A stretch of 64,000 nucleotides of DNA from Ignavibacterium sp. GTDB taxonomy: Bacteria; Zixibacteria; MSB-5A5; GN15; PGXB01. The stretch covers positions 1 to 64,000 of the forward strand of contig DYGG01000008.1 in NCBI GenBank assembly GCA_020724775.1. Direction: 5' to 3'. The notes under the pieces were generated by a model. That model searched no databases. It saw only the letters and a list, made by a program, of their open reading frames with translations, and was not told the DNA's origin. This document shows, piece by piece, positions 26,833 through 36,181 of the stretch. The first letter of the stretch is position 1. Each line of letters opens with the position of its first letter. Both the position numbers and the translations under genes were made by a program.

Positions 26833-28494
26833 ATGAAACTTACCATAGGTTCACGCGGGAGCCAGTTGGCTCTCTATCAGGCTAATCTCATCAAGTCGTT
26901 TTTAGCCTCGCGGGATGTTGTTGCCGACATCAAAATCATCAAGACCACCGGCGATAAAATTGATTATCTGAGTTTCGACAAGATTGAGGGAAAAGGGTTC
27001 TTCACCAAGGAACTGGAGGAGGCGCTCCTTGCCGGTGAGATCGATTTAGCGGTGCATTCTCTAAAAGACCTTTCGACACAGATGCCTGCGGGATTAAGAA
27101 TCGGCGCTTACTGCAATCCTGAGGATCCCTCGGAATTGCTCCTGGTCCGACCGGAAGCCTTCGACGAAAATCAGAAGTTGTATATAAAGAGAGGGGGCAC
27201 TCTGGGGACAAGTTCGGTGCGGCGTCAGGCGCAGGCGGCATATTTTCGACCCGATCTTAGAATCGAGCCATTGCGGGGGAATGTTCCGACCCGTATTCAA
27301 AAATTGAAGGACGGCCGATTCGATGCCATCCTTCTGGCGCGGGCCGGGGTCGAAAGATTGCAAATCGATACTGGCGACCTGAAAAAAATCGTTCTCGACC
27401 GGTTTGAATTTATTCCGGCACCCGGACAGGGAATTCTGGCGATTGAAATCCGCGATAACGACCTGAGAACCGGTCAGATTGTTGCATCGTTGAATGAGCC
27501 TGACGCGGAAGCGACGGCAAAACTGGAACGGGGGCTTCTGGCTCGCTTTGATGGTGGCTGCCAGTTGCCGCTGGCAGTGACCTCAGAAAAAAGGGACGGC
27601 AAGTTCTTCCTTAGAGCCTTCCTGGGAAAGAAGACTTCTGAAGGATGGGGCAACCCGGCGCTCTTTGAAGGCGCTGCCCTTGAAATCGCCGAGATTCAGG
27701 AGATTGCTTACCGGGAACTTAGCGAAAATTCCTCCACAGGCCTGGGGAAAGAAAAAGTGAATGTCTTAATCACCCGCTCCCGGGAAGAAGCCGAGAGCCT
27801 GTTCGCGGAACTCTTCGGCAAACTCGAACCTGTCTATTACCCGGATTTCACTATAATTCCCAATTATGATTCAGCCCAACTACGTGATGTTTTTGACCGC
27901 CTGAACGATTTTGACTGGATAATTTTTACCAGCAAGAATTCCGTACGAATATTTGATAAGATTATTGAATATAATTCCTTGACCATAGACAGCAAAACGA
28001 GAATTGCCGCGGTGGGCAAGAAAACAGCCGAGTATCTCGAGTTCCTGGAATGGAAGGTTGCCTTCTATCCTATGGAAGAGAGTTCGCTGGGACTTTTGAA
28101 GGAACTGCCGCAGATAATTGACGGCGACCATAAGAAAATTTTACTTCCGCTCGGGCTGGAAGCGCCGGAAGTACTTCAAAACGGGCTGAAAGCGCTCGGA
28201 CATAATGTGCAGCGGATTAATATTTACCGAACGACTCCGGCGGCAAAAGAATCGCTACCATCTTTGGACAGCCTTTCAATTGATTATTATATTTTTACCG
28301 CCCCCCTTACTGTGAAGTTCTTCAAGGAACTCGGCAATCGATTGCCTCGCGATTCCTGGGTTGCTGCCATCGGAAAGCCGACGGCGGAGGCATTGCGGGA
28401 GCATTTTCGCGCCCCCGATTACATTCCCCGAAAAGCCGATTTATCAGAAATCATCGTGAAAATTCTGGAGAGGATAGATAATGGAAATATTTAA
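26833..28494 (+). CDS. hemCD: Fused hydroxymethylbilane synthase / uroporphyrinogen-III synthase
   Basis: A 553-residue fusion of two consecutive heme enzymes. Residues 1-300 are HemC: TIGSRGSQLALYQA at the start, the catalytic-loop VHSLKDL, the substrate-Arg block TSSVRRQAQ, and Cys243 in RFDGGCQLPLAV for the dipyrromethane cofactor. From about 306 (VNVLITRSREEA) to the end lies a HemD domain, with IIFTSKNSVRIF and the DYYIFTAPLTVKFF blocks. Fusion would channel the unstable hydroxymethylbilane to the cyclising enzyme. No frameshift is apparent: the linker is short and in frame. It overlaps hemB by 14 nt. Confidence 0.94.
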   Translation: MKLTIGSRGSQLALYQANLIKSFLASRDVVADIKIIKTTGDKIDYLSFDKIEGKGFFTKELEEALLAGEIDLAVHSLKDLSTQMPAGLRIGAYCNPEDPSELLLVRPEAFDENQKLYIKRGGTLGTSSVRRQAQAAYFRPDLRIEPLRGNVPTRIQKLKDGRFDAILLARAGVERLQIDTGDLKKIVLDRFEFIPAPGQGILAIEIRDNDLRTGQIVASLNEPDAEATAKLERGLLARFDGGCQLPLAVTSEKRDGKFFLRAFLGKKTSEGWGNPALFEGAALEIAEIQEIAYRELSENSSTGLGKEKVNVLITRSREEAESLFAELFGKLEPVYYPDFTIIPNYDSAQLRDVFDRLNDFDWIIFTSKNSVRIFDKIIEYNSLTIDSKTRIAAVGKKTAEYLEFLEWKVAFYPMEESSLGLLKELPQIIDGDHKKILLPLGLEAPEVLQNGLKALGHNVQRINIYRTTPAAKESLPSLDSLSIDYYIFTAPLTVKFFKELGNRLPRDSWVAAIGKPTAEALREHFRAPDYIPRKADLSEIIVKILERIDNGNI

Positions 28495-29461
28495 CCGTCC
28501 CCGACGTCTCCGTCAGAGCCAATTAGTCCGTGACCTCGTCGCTGATACCTCCGTTGACACGAGCAAGATGATTCAGCCCTACTTTATCTCCGAAAGTGGA
28601 ACCAAGAGAATCGAGATATTGTCCATGCCCGGCATCTATCGTGACCCGGCCGACCGATTTTTGGAATCGTTCTCTGCCGATTTTGACCTTGGCATCAACA
28701 AAATCATGCTGTTCGGGGTGGTCGAGCGCAAAGATGCCGTCGCTTCGGGAGCGGACCATGATACCAATCCGGTGATACAGGCAGCCCGTTCGCTCAAGGA
28801 GAAGTATGGCGAGAGGATTTTTGTGTCGGCCGACGTCTGCCTCTGCGAATATACCGACAGCGGTCACTGCGGTCTTTTGAGGGGGGAACGAATCGATAAC
28901 GACAGCACGTTGGAACGTCTGGGCGAGATGGCGGTGGCTCTGGTCAAAGCCGGGGTCGATTGTGTGGGACCCTCCGACATGATGGATGGCCGTATCGGAT
29001 TTATCCGACAGAAACTGGAGGAAGAGAATCTGACCGAGGCGATTATACTGGCATATACGGCGAAGTATGCTTCGAGTTATTACGGTCCTTTCCGGGATGC
29101 GGCCGAGAGCGCGCCGAAATTCGGCGACCGGAAAGGTTACCAGATGGATTTTCGCAACCAGAGGGAGGCGGTGCGGGAACTGGAACTTGACCTCGAAGAA
29201 GGAGCCGATATTGTTATGGTAAAGCCGGCGCTGGCATATCTGGACATCATCAAGACTTTCAAAGAACTCTCGCCGGTTCCGGTGGCAGCTTACAATGTCT
29301 CCGGTGAATATACCATGGCAAAACTTATGGCGCGCGAGAATATAGTTTCGGAGAGAGATATAGTTTTGGAGAACCTGACGGCGATTTTTCGCGCCGGCGC
29401 TGACATAATACTGACATATCATCTTCGTGACCTCCTCCAAAAGCGGTGGCTCCATGGGTAG
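28481..29461 (+). CDS. hemB: Delta-aminolevulinic acid dehydratase (porphobilinogen synthase)
   Basis: A 326-residue HemB that condenses two 5-aminolevulinates to porphobilinogen. Cys120, Cys122 and Cys130 in DVCLCEYTDSGHCG are the catalytic zinc ligands, so this is a zinc-type enzyme, not the Asp-rich Mg type. The Schiff-base lysines are Lys195 (LAYTAKYASS) and Lys248 (IVMVKPALAYLD). The C-terminus is standard. Its start codon lies within the end of hemCD, and hemL begins within its own last codons. Confidence 0.96.
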   Translation: MEIFNRPRRLRQSQLVRDLVADTSVDTSKMIQPYFISESGTKRIEILSMPGIYRDPADRFLESFSADFDLGINKIMLFGVVERKDAVASGADHDTNPVIQAARSLKEKYGERIFVSADVCLCEYTDSGHCGLLRGERIDNDSTLERLGEMAVALVKAGVDCVGPSDMMDGRIGFIRQKLEEENLTEAIILAYTAKYASSYYGPFRDAAESAPKFGDRKGYQMDFRNQREAVRELELDLEEGADIVMVKPALAYLDIIKTFKELSPVPVAAYNVSGEYTMAKLMARENIVSERDIVLENLTAIFRAGADIILTYHLRDLLQKRWLHG

Positions 29462-30737
29462 GAATTTCAGCAAGTCGCGAGCGCTTTTTCAGCGGGCAAT
29501 AAAGAGTCTCTCGGGCGGAGTAAATTCTCCGGTGCGGGCGTTCAAAGCGGTCGGCGGTTCGCCGCTCTATATCGAGCGGGGGGAAGGGGCTTATCTTTTT
29601 GACGTTGACGGCAACCGCTATCTCGATTTCTGCGGCTCCTGGGGACCGTTGATTCTGGGGCACGCGCATCCTGTAGTGCTGGAAGCGATTCAGAAAGCCT
29701 CGGAACGGGGCGCCAGTTTTGGCGCCGTGCATGAAGGAGAAATTCTTCTTGCCGAGAAGGTCAAGAAACTCTGTCCCCATCTGGAACTGCTCCGTTTTGT
29801 CTCCTCCGGCACGGAAGCGGTCATGTCGGCGATTCGTCTGGCGCGGGCTTTTACTAAGAGAAACAAGATTGTAAAATTTTCCGGCTGTTATCACGGCCAT
29901 TCCGACTATCTTCTCGCATCGGCCGGTTCCGGTTTGGTGACGTTTGGCATTCCCGCATCGGCCGGAGTGCCCGAAGATTTCACCCGGCATACCCTGGTGG
30001 CGCCCCTTGACGATGAACAGGCGGTAAGAGATTTTTTCCGCAAATTTCCGGATGATATTGCCGCCATTATAATCGAGCCGGTCCCGGCAAACGACGGTTT
30101 ACTGCTCCAGCGCCGTGGTTTTCTTCAGTTTCTCAGGGAAATCACTGCCGTCAACGGTTCGCTGCTTGTCTTTGATGAAGTCATCTCCGGATTCCGAGTA
30201 AGACCGGGAGGCGCTGCGGAATATTATGACATCAAGCCTGACCTGGCAACCTACGGCAAGATTATAGGCGGCGGATTACCGGTCGGCGCCTTTGGCGGCA
30301 GAGCCGATATCATGCAGTTATTAGCCCCGCTTGGTCCGGTCTATCAGGCCGGCACCCTCTCGGGCAATCCGCTGGCGATGGCAACCGGTCTGGCGACTCT
30401 GGAGTACCTTGAGAGAACTGACGGATGGAGCAATCTGGAATCTACTACCGGCGCGTTTGTCAAATTGTTGAATGATGAAACCTCCGACTGCGCCGTAAAT
30501 ATCCCCTCCCTCGGTTCTCTGTTCTGGATTAATCTTCAGAAGGAGCCGGTCCGACGGGCTGAAGATATTTCCAAAGATAACGCCGAGCGCTACAAAGGAC
30601 TTTTTTCCCGCGCTCTGGAGGCCGGTATCTATCTGGCGCCGTCAGCGTACGAGGTCGGCTTTATCAGCACGGCCCACTCCCGGGAAGACCTCAAATCGGC
30701 CGCCCGGTCACTGGGAGAAATCATCCGCTCACTTTAA
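29454..30737 (+). CDS. hemL: Glutamate-1-semialdehyde 2,1-aminomutase
   Basis: A 427-residue PLP enzyme making 5-aminolevulinate. The N-terminus FQRAIKSLSGGVNSPVRAF and the PLP-lysine Lys269 in ATYGKIIGGGLPVGAFGG are diagnostic. I use the ATG at 29454 (8-nt overlap with hemB); a GTG nine codons upstream would add a non-conserved extension. With HemA it forms the C5 route to ALA. A histidine kinase gene starts 6 nt after its stop. Confidence 0.95.
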   Translation: MGRNFSKSRALFQRAIKSLSGGVNSPVRAFKAVGGSPLYIERGEGAYLFDVDGNRYLDFCGSWGPLILGHAHPVVLEAIQKASERGASFGAVHEGEILLAEKVKKLCPHLELLRFVSSGTEAVMSAIRLARAFTKRNKIVKFSGCYHGHSDYLLASAGSGLVTFGIPASAGVPEDFTRHTLVAPLDDEQAVRDFFRKFPDDIAAIIIEPVPANDGLLLQRRGFLQFLREITAVNGSLLVFDEVISGFRVRPGGAAEYYDIKPDLATYGKIIGGGLPVGAFGGRADIMQLLAPLGPVYQAGTLSGNPLAMATGLATLEYLERTDGWSNLESTTGAFVKLLNDETSDCAVNIPSLGSLFWINLQKEPVRRAEDISKDNAERYKGLFSRALEAGIYLAPSAYEVGFISTAHSREDLKSAARSLGEIIRSL

Positions 30738-30743
30738 AACGAT

Positions 30744-32045
30744 ATGAGCCAGATAACCTCTTCATCTTCTCGTCGCGCCCTGATAATTTTCGTCATTCTG
30801 GCGATTCTTTTCTGCGCTCAGATGGCCTGGTGGATTATATTCCAGTATCGCTCTGCCGGCAGCGCACGCCGCTTTTTCAGCGAAATTCTGGAAGAACAGA
30901 GGAAGCAGACAATATCGCTGCTCAACACCCGTCTTTCCGCAGCCGGTAGGTCGCTTGAAGATTCAGGTTTAGAGCATAGCGGCGTTCGCTATGATATCAG
31001 CGATATCATCACAGGAATCGTTCCGGCTGAAAACCTCGTCCGCACCGACCTTACTGATTCGCTATTTTTGATTCGTGAGAAGGACGGGGCAAAGTTCTAT
31101 ATCTTCCTGAACAGAAATTATCCGCAGACAATGATTGCAGGGGATTCTCGTCTGCAGTATGCGCCACCGAGCGGAGAAGTCCTCCGGCTGGATTGGGTAA
31201 CTATGGAGCATATTGCGGTCAAGCCGGAGTCGTATAGCGAGATTGACGCCGAGCGGGAGCGGCATACGAGAATGTTCCTGATGGAGGGTTCTTTCTTTTT
31301 GGTGCTGATAGTTATCGGCGGATATATGATATTACTGTCACTGAAACGGCTCAAGCAAACGCGAGAGGAGCAACTTCTTTTTATCCACAGCATCACTCAT
31401 GAGTTGAAAATTCCGCTCACCTCGTTGAACCTTTTTCTCGACACCATGAGACGTCGCAATTTTGAGCCGAAACTGGTTTCGGAACTGGCGCCGAAGATGA
31501 AAGAAGACCTGGTGCGTCTGAACCAACTGATAGATAATATTCTTCAGGTGCGTCGCCTTGCCGACCGGCAGATGCAGATTCGAATGGAACGGGTTGACCT
31601 TTCCGCCGAGATTCGTCAATTCGGCGAAAGAATCAGGGAGCGGATTGAAGCCGCCGGTGGCAGACTTAAAATTGATGTCGCCGACAATATCAGGATTGAC
31701 GCCGCCCTTCCGGAATTAATGCGGGTTTGGGAACTTCTGATTGATAACTCGCTCAAATATGCCCAAAGCGTAGCGCTTGAAATAAACATAACCCTGAAAA
31801 ATACCCGGGATTTCGCCGAGATAATCTTCCGCGACAACGGTCCCGGAATCCCCTCCGGTATGGAGGAGAAACTGTTTGAGCCGTTTTATCGGGGGAAAAT
31901 TGAAGAGAAAAGAACCGTCCCCGGCTCCGGTCTGGGACTGTATATCGCTCGGGAGTTCATTCGGCGCCAGGGCGGGGCTATAAATATTCGGAACGGTCCG
32001 GCAGGGGGAGCGGTTGTAACAATGAAGTTTAAGGTGACGCCATGA
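30744..32045 (+). CDS. Sensor histidine kinase inside the heme operon
   Basis: A 433-residue membrane histidine kinase. Two membrane helices (about residues 11-33 and 181-201) enclose a periplasmic sensor region of about 145 residues without a family I recognise. The HisKA phospho-acceptor His219 lies in SITHELKIPLTSL; the ATPase domain has NSLKYAQ, DNGPGIP and GSGLGLYIA. It overlaps the response regulator by 4 nt. Its place between hemL and hemE, with coupled translation on the downstream side, suggests that it senses something tied to heme, redox or iron status, but the ligand cannot be read from sequence. Confidence 0.92.
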   Translation: MSQITSSSSRRALIIFVILAILFCAQMAWWIIFQYRSAGSARRFFSEILEEQRKQTISLLNTRLSAAGRSLEDSGLEHSGVRYDISDIITGIVPAENLVRTDLTDSLFLIREKDGAKFYIFLNRNYPQTMIAGDSRLQYAPPSGEVLRLDWVTMEHIAVKPESYSEIDAERERHTRMFLMEGSFFLVLIVIGGYMILLSLKRLKQTREEQLLFIHSITHELKIPLTSLNLFLDTMRRRNFEPKLVSELAPKMKEDLVRLNQLIDNILQVRRLADRQMQIRMERVDLSAEIRQFGERIRERIEAAGGRLKIDVADNIRIDAALPELMRVWELLIDNSLKYAQSVALEINITLKNTRDFAEIIFRDNGPGIPSGMEEKLFEPFYRGKIEEKRTVPGSGLGLYIAREFIRRQGGAINIRNGPAGGAVVTMKFKVTP

Positions 32046-32752
32046 GCGCCAAGAGAATCCTTCTGGTCGAAGACGAAAAGCATATCGCGGAGGGGATAAT
32101 TTTGAATCTCGAACAGGAAGGGTACGAAATTGTTTGGGCGTCTGACGGCAATCAGGCGCTGGAATATTACAGCCATGGAAAGTACGATTTGATAATTCTC
32201 GACATTATGCTCCCCGGAATAGACGGTCTGGAAGTCTGCCGCAGAATCAGAAACAAACTGGGAACGGAACCGATAATGTTTCTTACCGCCCGCGACAGCC
32301 TGGATGACAAGAAGGACGGCTTAACGATCGGCGCTGACGATTATATCACCAAGCCGTTCGATTTAGAAGAACTGATTTTGCGCATCAAGGCAATCTTTCG
32401 CCGACAGGCATGGCTTCGCACCGAGAGCGCGGTCGGCGACATCTATAAATTCCCCGGCGGCACCATTGATTTCAAAAAATTTTCGGCCGAGGGGCGAAAC
32501 GGAGTCTTTCGTCTTTCCAATAAAGAATCGCTGCTGCTAAAGCTTTTCACGGAGCATCCCGATGAAGTCCTGAGCCGCAGCGTCATTCTCGACGCCGTCT
32601 GGGGATACAACGCCTACCCCTCCAATCGTACCGTTGACAATTTCATCCTGCGCTTTCGCAAAAACTTCGAGCCGGACCCCTCTCACCCCATCTATTTCCA
32701 TACCGAGTTTGGCACCGGATACAAATTTACGCCGCGAGGAGAAGACCAATGA
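32042..32752 (+). CDS. OmpR/PhoB-family response regulator
   Basis: A 236-residue response regulator. The receiver domain has the acidic pair Glu10/Asp11, the phospho-acceptor Asp54 (LIILDIMLPG), Thr82 and Lys104 (YITKPF). The C-terminal winged-helix effector is of the OmpR type with VDNFILRFRKNFE and the final FGTGYKFTP. It overlaps both the kinase gene before it and hemE after it by 4 nt (ATGA), so it is embedded in the heme operon. Its target promoters are unknown. Confidence 0.94.
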   Translation: MSAKRILLVEDEKHIAEGIILNLEQEGYEIVWASDGNQALEYYSHGKYDLIILDIMLPGIDGLEVCRRIRNKLGTEPIMFLTARDSLDDKKDGLTIGADDYITKPFDLEELILRIKAIFRRQAWLRTESAVGDIYKFPGGTIDFKKFSAEGRNGVFRLSNKESLLLKLFTEHPDEVLSRSVILDAVWGYNAYPSNRTVDNFILRFRKNFEPDPSHPIYFHTEFGTGYKFTPRGEDQ

Positions 32753-33780
32753 CTAAAAGAGAACTTTTCATGGCTAACCTCGACGGTGAGTTTACAACGC
32801 GTGTTCCCATATGGATTATGCGCCAGGCGGGACGATACCTTCCCCAGTATCGGGAATTTCGCAGAAATATATCTTTTGAAGAATTGTGCAAGACTCCTAA
32901 GGCAGTGGCGGAAGTAACCGCCCAGCCGGTGGAAATTCTTGACCTTGACGCCGCAATCATATTCTCCGACATTCTATTTATTCTCGAGCCGCTGGGGATT
33001 GACCTTCGTTTCGACCCCGGTCCGATAATATCACCTTTCCTGGAGAAACCGGAACAACTGTCGCAGATGGCGGAATACGAACCGGAGAGTAAACTTCAGT
33101 TTGTTGCTGACGCTCTGCTTGAGACGCGACGTCGCCTGGGGAACGATATCCCCCTGCTTGGATTCTGCGGCGCCCCCTTCACGGTATTCTGTTATCTGAC
33201 CGGTATTCGCGGCGCGCGCGATTTCCATAAAACTATCAGATTCCTGACCAATTACCCCGATGAAAGCGCTCTGGTACTGGAGAGGCTGGCAAAACTGAGT
33301 ATCCGTTATCTGCGAATGCAGAGCGGCGCCGGCGCCGACGCCGTCCAGATTTTCGATACTTGGGCCGGGGAGTTAGGTGAAAAGGAATTTGCCGCTTGGT
33401 CATTCCCGTATCTGAAAATGATTATCGAGCAATTGGCGGAAGAAAATATCCGCGCCAGCCTTTATATTAAGGGGGCGTATCATCTGCTCGATTATATCCG
33501 GATACTCCCCGTCAATGTGGTCAGTCTCGACTGGAAGACACCGCTGTGGCGAGCGGCGGAATTGCTGGAGCCGAAAACTCTTCAAGGAAACCTCGACCCG
33601 CACCTCTTGCTGGGAAACCGGGATGTGGTTGTCAAGAGAGCCACCGATATTCTGCATGAAATGGCTGATTACTCCGGGTTTATATTCAATCTGGGGCATG
33701 GCATACTGCCTGATACCCCTGTAGAAAACGTCCGGGCATTAGTTGAAACTGTGCATTCTTTTGAAAGGACCAGGTCATGA
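32749..33780 (+). CDS. hemE: Uroporphyrinogen decarboxylase
   Basis: A 343-residue HemE that converts uroporphyrinogen III to coproporphyrinogen III. The signature PIWIMRQAGRYLPQYRE is at residues 19-35, and the GFCGAPFTVFCYL and FNLGHGILPDTPVENV blocks are intact. It is translationally coupled to the response regulator upstream and to hemN downstream (4-nt overlaps each). Confidence 0.96.
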   Translation: MTKRELFMANLDGEFTTRVPIWIMRQAGRYLPQYREFRRNISFEELCKTPKAVAEVTAQPVEILDLDAAIIFSDILFILEPLGIDLRFDPGPIISPFLEKPEQLSQMAEYEPESKLQFVADALLETRRRLGNDIPLLGFCGAPFTVFCYLTGIRGARDFHKTIRFLTNYPDESALVLERLAKLSIRYLRMQSGAGADAVQIFDTWAGELGEKEFAAWSFPYLKMIIEQLAEENIRASLYIKGAYHLLDYIRILPVNVVSLDWKTPLWRAAELLEPKTLQGNLDPHLLLGNRDVVVKRATDILHEMADYSGFIFNLGHGILPDTPVENVRALVETVHSFERTRS

Positions 33781-35174
33781 CGGAATTTCATGATTCGCAC
33801 CTTCCGGAAGCGCTGGTCAAGAAATATGACCGTCCGGGTCCGCGCTATACCAGTTATCCGACCGCCCCTGAGTGGAGCGACCAGTATGGACCGGAAGAGT
33901 ATGTCGCCGCCGTAAAAAACGCGGCAAAGGATATCAACGAGCCGCTTTCGTTCTATCTTCATATCCCCTATTGCCAGAAACGCTGCTGGTTTTGCGGCTG
34001 CAATACCATGGTTTCCCGCAATGTCAATGTCGCCGATGATTACCTCGGTCGAGTGGACCGGGAGACCGGCATGGTCGCAGAAATACTGGGGGAGCGCCAG
34101 AGTGTGTCTCAGTTTCACTGGGGCGGTGGCACACCATCATTCCTGACCGACAGTCAGACCATTCGCGCTTTCGAAATATTCTCCAAACGATTCAAACTTC
34201 TCCCTGACGCGGAGATTTCTATTGAACTTGACCCGCGGGTGACCGGTCAGGAGAGAGTTGTTCTTCTCAAGTCACTCGGTTTCAACCGCCTTTCTTTCGG
34301 AATTCAGGATTTCAATCATGAAGTTCAGGAGGCTATCGGGCGCAATCAGGATGAATCGCTCGGAATCGGCCTGTACGAGTTTGCCCGTAAGGAAGGATTC
34401 ACCGGAATCAATTTTGACTTAATTTACGGCTTACCCAAACAGACCATCGAAGGCTTTCGGCAGACTATCAGTAAAGTCATTACTCTTCGCCCCGACCGCA
34501 TTGCTCTTTACAGTTACGCCCATCTTCCTCAGGGAAAGCCGCATCAGAAAAAGATTGATACTTCTTCTCTACCGACTCCGGAGATAAAGGCGGAGTTGTT
34601 CGCTCAGGCGCGCCGGATGTTTATCGAAAGCGGATACCGTCAGATAGGAATGGACCATTTCGTTCTCCCCGGCGATGAACTGGCAATTGCCGCCTCGCAC
34701 GGAAAATTGCGTCGGAATTTTATGGGGTACACCGTCAATGCCGCCCGAGACTGGGTCGGGGTCGGAATGTCTTCCATCTCGTATATCAACGAAAACTTCG
34801 CCCAAAACCTCAGTGGAATTAACAGTTATTCCGAAGCGATAGATTCCGGCAAGTTGGCCACTTACCGCGGAATGAAATTGACTCGCGATGACCTGGTTCG
34901 TCAGCATGCCATTATGGAACTTATGTGCAATTTCCGCCTGGACCTGAATGAATCGAGCCGCCGTTTCAGTATAGACGCCGGCGCATATTTCGCCGAGGAA
35001 TTGCGTCAACTGGCCGGTTTTATTGACGACGGTCTTATTACAATCGAAAAGGGAATAATTGAATCTACTCCACTGGGGAAGGTATTTATCAGAAATATCG
35101 CCATGACATTCGACTACTATTTGAAAGCCGACCGACTCCAGAAACCAAAAGTGCAATTCTCGCGGACGATTTGA
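33777..35174 (+). CDS. hemN: Oxygen-independent coproporphyrinogen III oxidase
   Basis: A 465-residue radical-SAM enzyme that decarboxylates coproporphyrinogen III to protoporphyrinogen IX. The cluster motif is HIPYCQKRCWFCGCN, with Cys66, Cys70, Cys73 and the extra Cys75 that marks true HemN rather than the HemW/HutW relatives. The GGGTPSFL, ELDPR and DLIYGLP blocks follow, and the substrate-binding N-terminus (KYDRPGPRYTSYPTA) is present. The gene implies that heme can be made without oxygen. Confidence 0.95.
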   Translation: MTEFHDSHLPEALVKKYDRPGPRYTSYPTAPEWSDQYGPEEYVAAVKNAAKDINEPLSFYLHIPYCQKRCWFCGCNTMVSRNVNVADDYLGRVDRETGMVAEILGERQSVSQFHWGGGTPSFLTDSQTIRAFEIFSKRFKLLPDAEISIELDPRVTGQERVVLLKSLGFNRLSFGIQDFNHEVQEAIGRNQDESLGIGLYEFARKEGFTGINFDLIYGLPKQTIEGFRQTISKVITLRPDRIALYSYAHLPQGKPHQKKIDTSSLPTPEIKAELFAQARRMFIESGYRQIGMDHFVLPGDELAIAASHGKLRRNFMGYTVNAARDWVGVGMSSISYINENFAQNLSGINSYSEAIDSGKLATYRGMKLTRDDLVRQHAIMELMCNFRLDLNESSRRFSIDAGAYFAEELRQLAGFIDDGLITIEKGIIESTPLGKVFIRNIAMTFDYYLKADRLQKPKVQFSRTI

Positions 35175-35212
35175 GCGAGGAAAGGATATTTTTTTAGCGT
35201 GACGAGCGGCAG

Positions 35213-36181
35213 ATGAATCAATCCAAATCGAAAACAGCCATACTTTTGATTAATATGGGGGGAGCGTCCGACCTCACCAAGGTTCGACGATTCATGTTCA
35301 ATCTCTTCAATGACCCCCATATCATGAGCGCTCCACAGCCGCTACGGGCATTTGTAGCCTGGATGATAACGGCGGCGCGGACGCCGACTATTAAAGAGCA
35401 TTATCACGAAATCGGAGGCGGCTCTCCTCTTATGAAATGGACCAAACTTCAGGGGGATGAGACCAGCCGGCGCTTGAGCGGCCTGTACCCAGGAATAATA
35501 TCGGTGGAGGCATACAGTTATATTTCTCCCCGTGTCGAGGAGGCGATGGCCAATCTCCTGAATGAAGCGGTGCAGAAGATAATTGCGGTGCCGTTGTATC
35601 CCCATTATTCCATCGCCACCTTCGGGAGCATCCTGAGCGATCTGGAAAGAGCCCGTACCCGATTCAATCTCGGCGACAGGCTAAAAATTGTCGGACCGTA
35701 TTACAAGCACCCGCTTTATATCAAGGCGTCAGTAGAGATGATTCAACAGGCGCTCACGCAGATGGATTCCTCGCAACCTTTTCATCTCCTGTTCACCGCG
35801 CACTCGCTGCCGCAGTCTTTCATCTTGAAAGGCGACCCGTACCGCCTTCAGGTAGAAAAGACCGTTGCCCTGATTCTGAAAGAACTCCCGATAGAACACT
35901 GGAGTCTTTCCTTCCAAAGCAAGATTGGTCCGGTGGAGTGGATGAAACCATCCACTATAGAAAGTATCAAAGAACTTGGCGGTCGCGGGGTTCGCCAGAT
36001 CATAGTCACCCCGGTCGGATTTGTCTGCGACCATATTGAGACTCTTCACGAACTTGATATAGAATTACGCGAAATTGCCCACCAGGCCGGAATTGACCGT
36101 TTTGTCCGCGCTCCGGTCTTTAACGATAATAAGACCTTCATTGAATTGCTCGCATCCTGCGTTGAAGAATATCTGAAATGA
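35213..36181 (+). CDS. hemH: Ferrochelatase
   Basis: A 322-residue class I ferrochelatase inserting Fe2+ into the porphyrin. It has the blocks LLINMGGA, GGGSPL, the metal-site His in FTAHSLPQSF (near residue 197), SFQSKIGPVEW and the acidic FVCDHIETLHELDIE. No C-terminal Fe-S extension is present. Fe2+ for it could come from the divergently encoded FeoAB. It lies 38 nt after hemN and overlaps hemY by 4 nt. Confidence 0.94.
   Translation: MNQSKSKTAILLINMGGASDLTKVRRFMFNLFNDPHIMSAPQPLRAFVAWMITAARTPTIKEHYHEIGGGSPLMKWTKLQGDETSRRLSGLYPGIISVEAYSYISPRVEEAMANLLNEAVQKIIAVPLYPHYSIATFGSILSDLERARTRFNLGDRLKIVGPYYKHPLYIKASVEMIQQALTQMDSSQPFHLLFTAHSLPQSFILKGDPYRLQVEKTVALILKELPIEHWSLSFQSKIGPVEWMKPSTIESIKELGGRGVRQIIVTPVGFVCDHIETLHELDIELREIAHQAGIDRFVRAPVFNDNKTFIELLASCVEEYLK

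Noticed and set aside
28523-29473. 316-residue minus-strand ORF opposite hemB
   Set aside because: hemB on the plus strand has all catalytic residues; the antisense frame has no recognisable motif.
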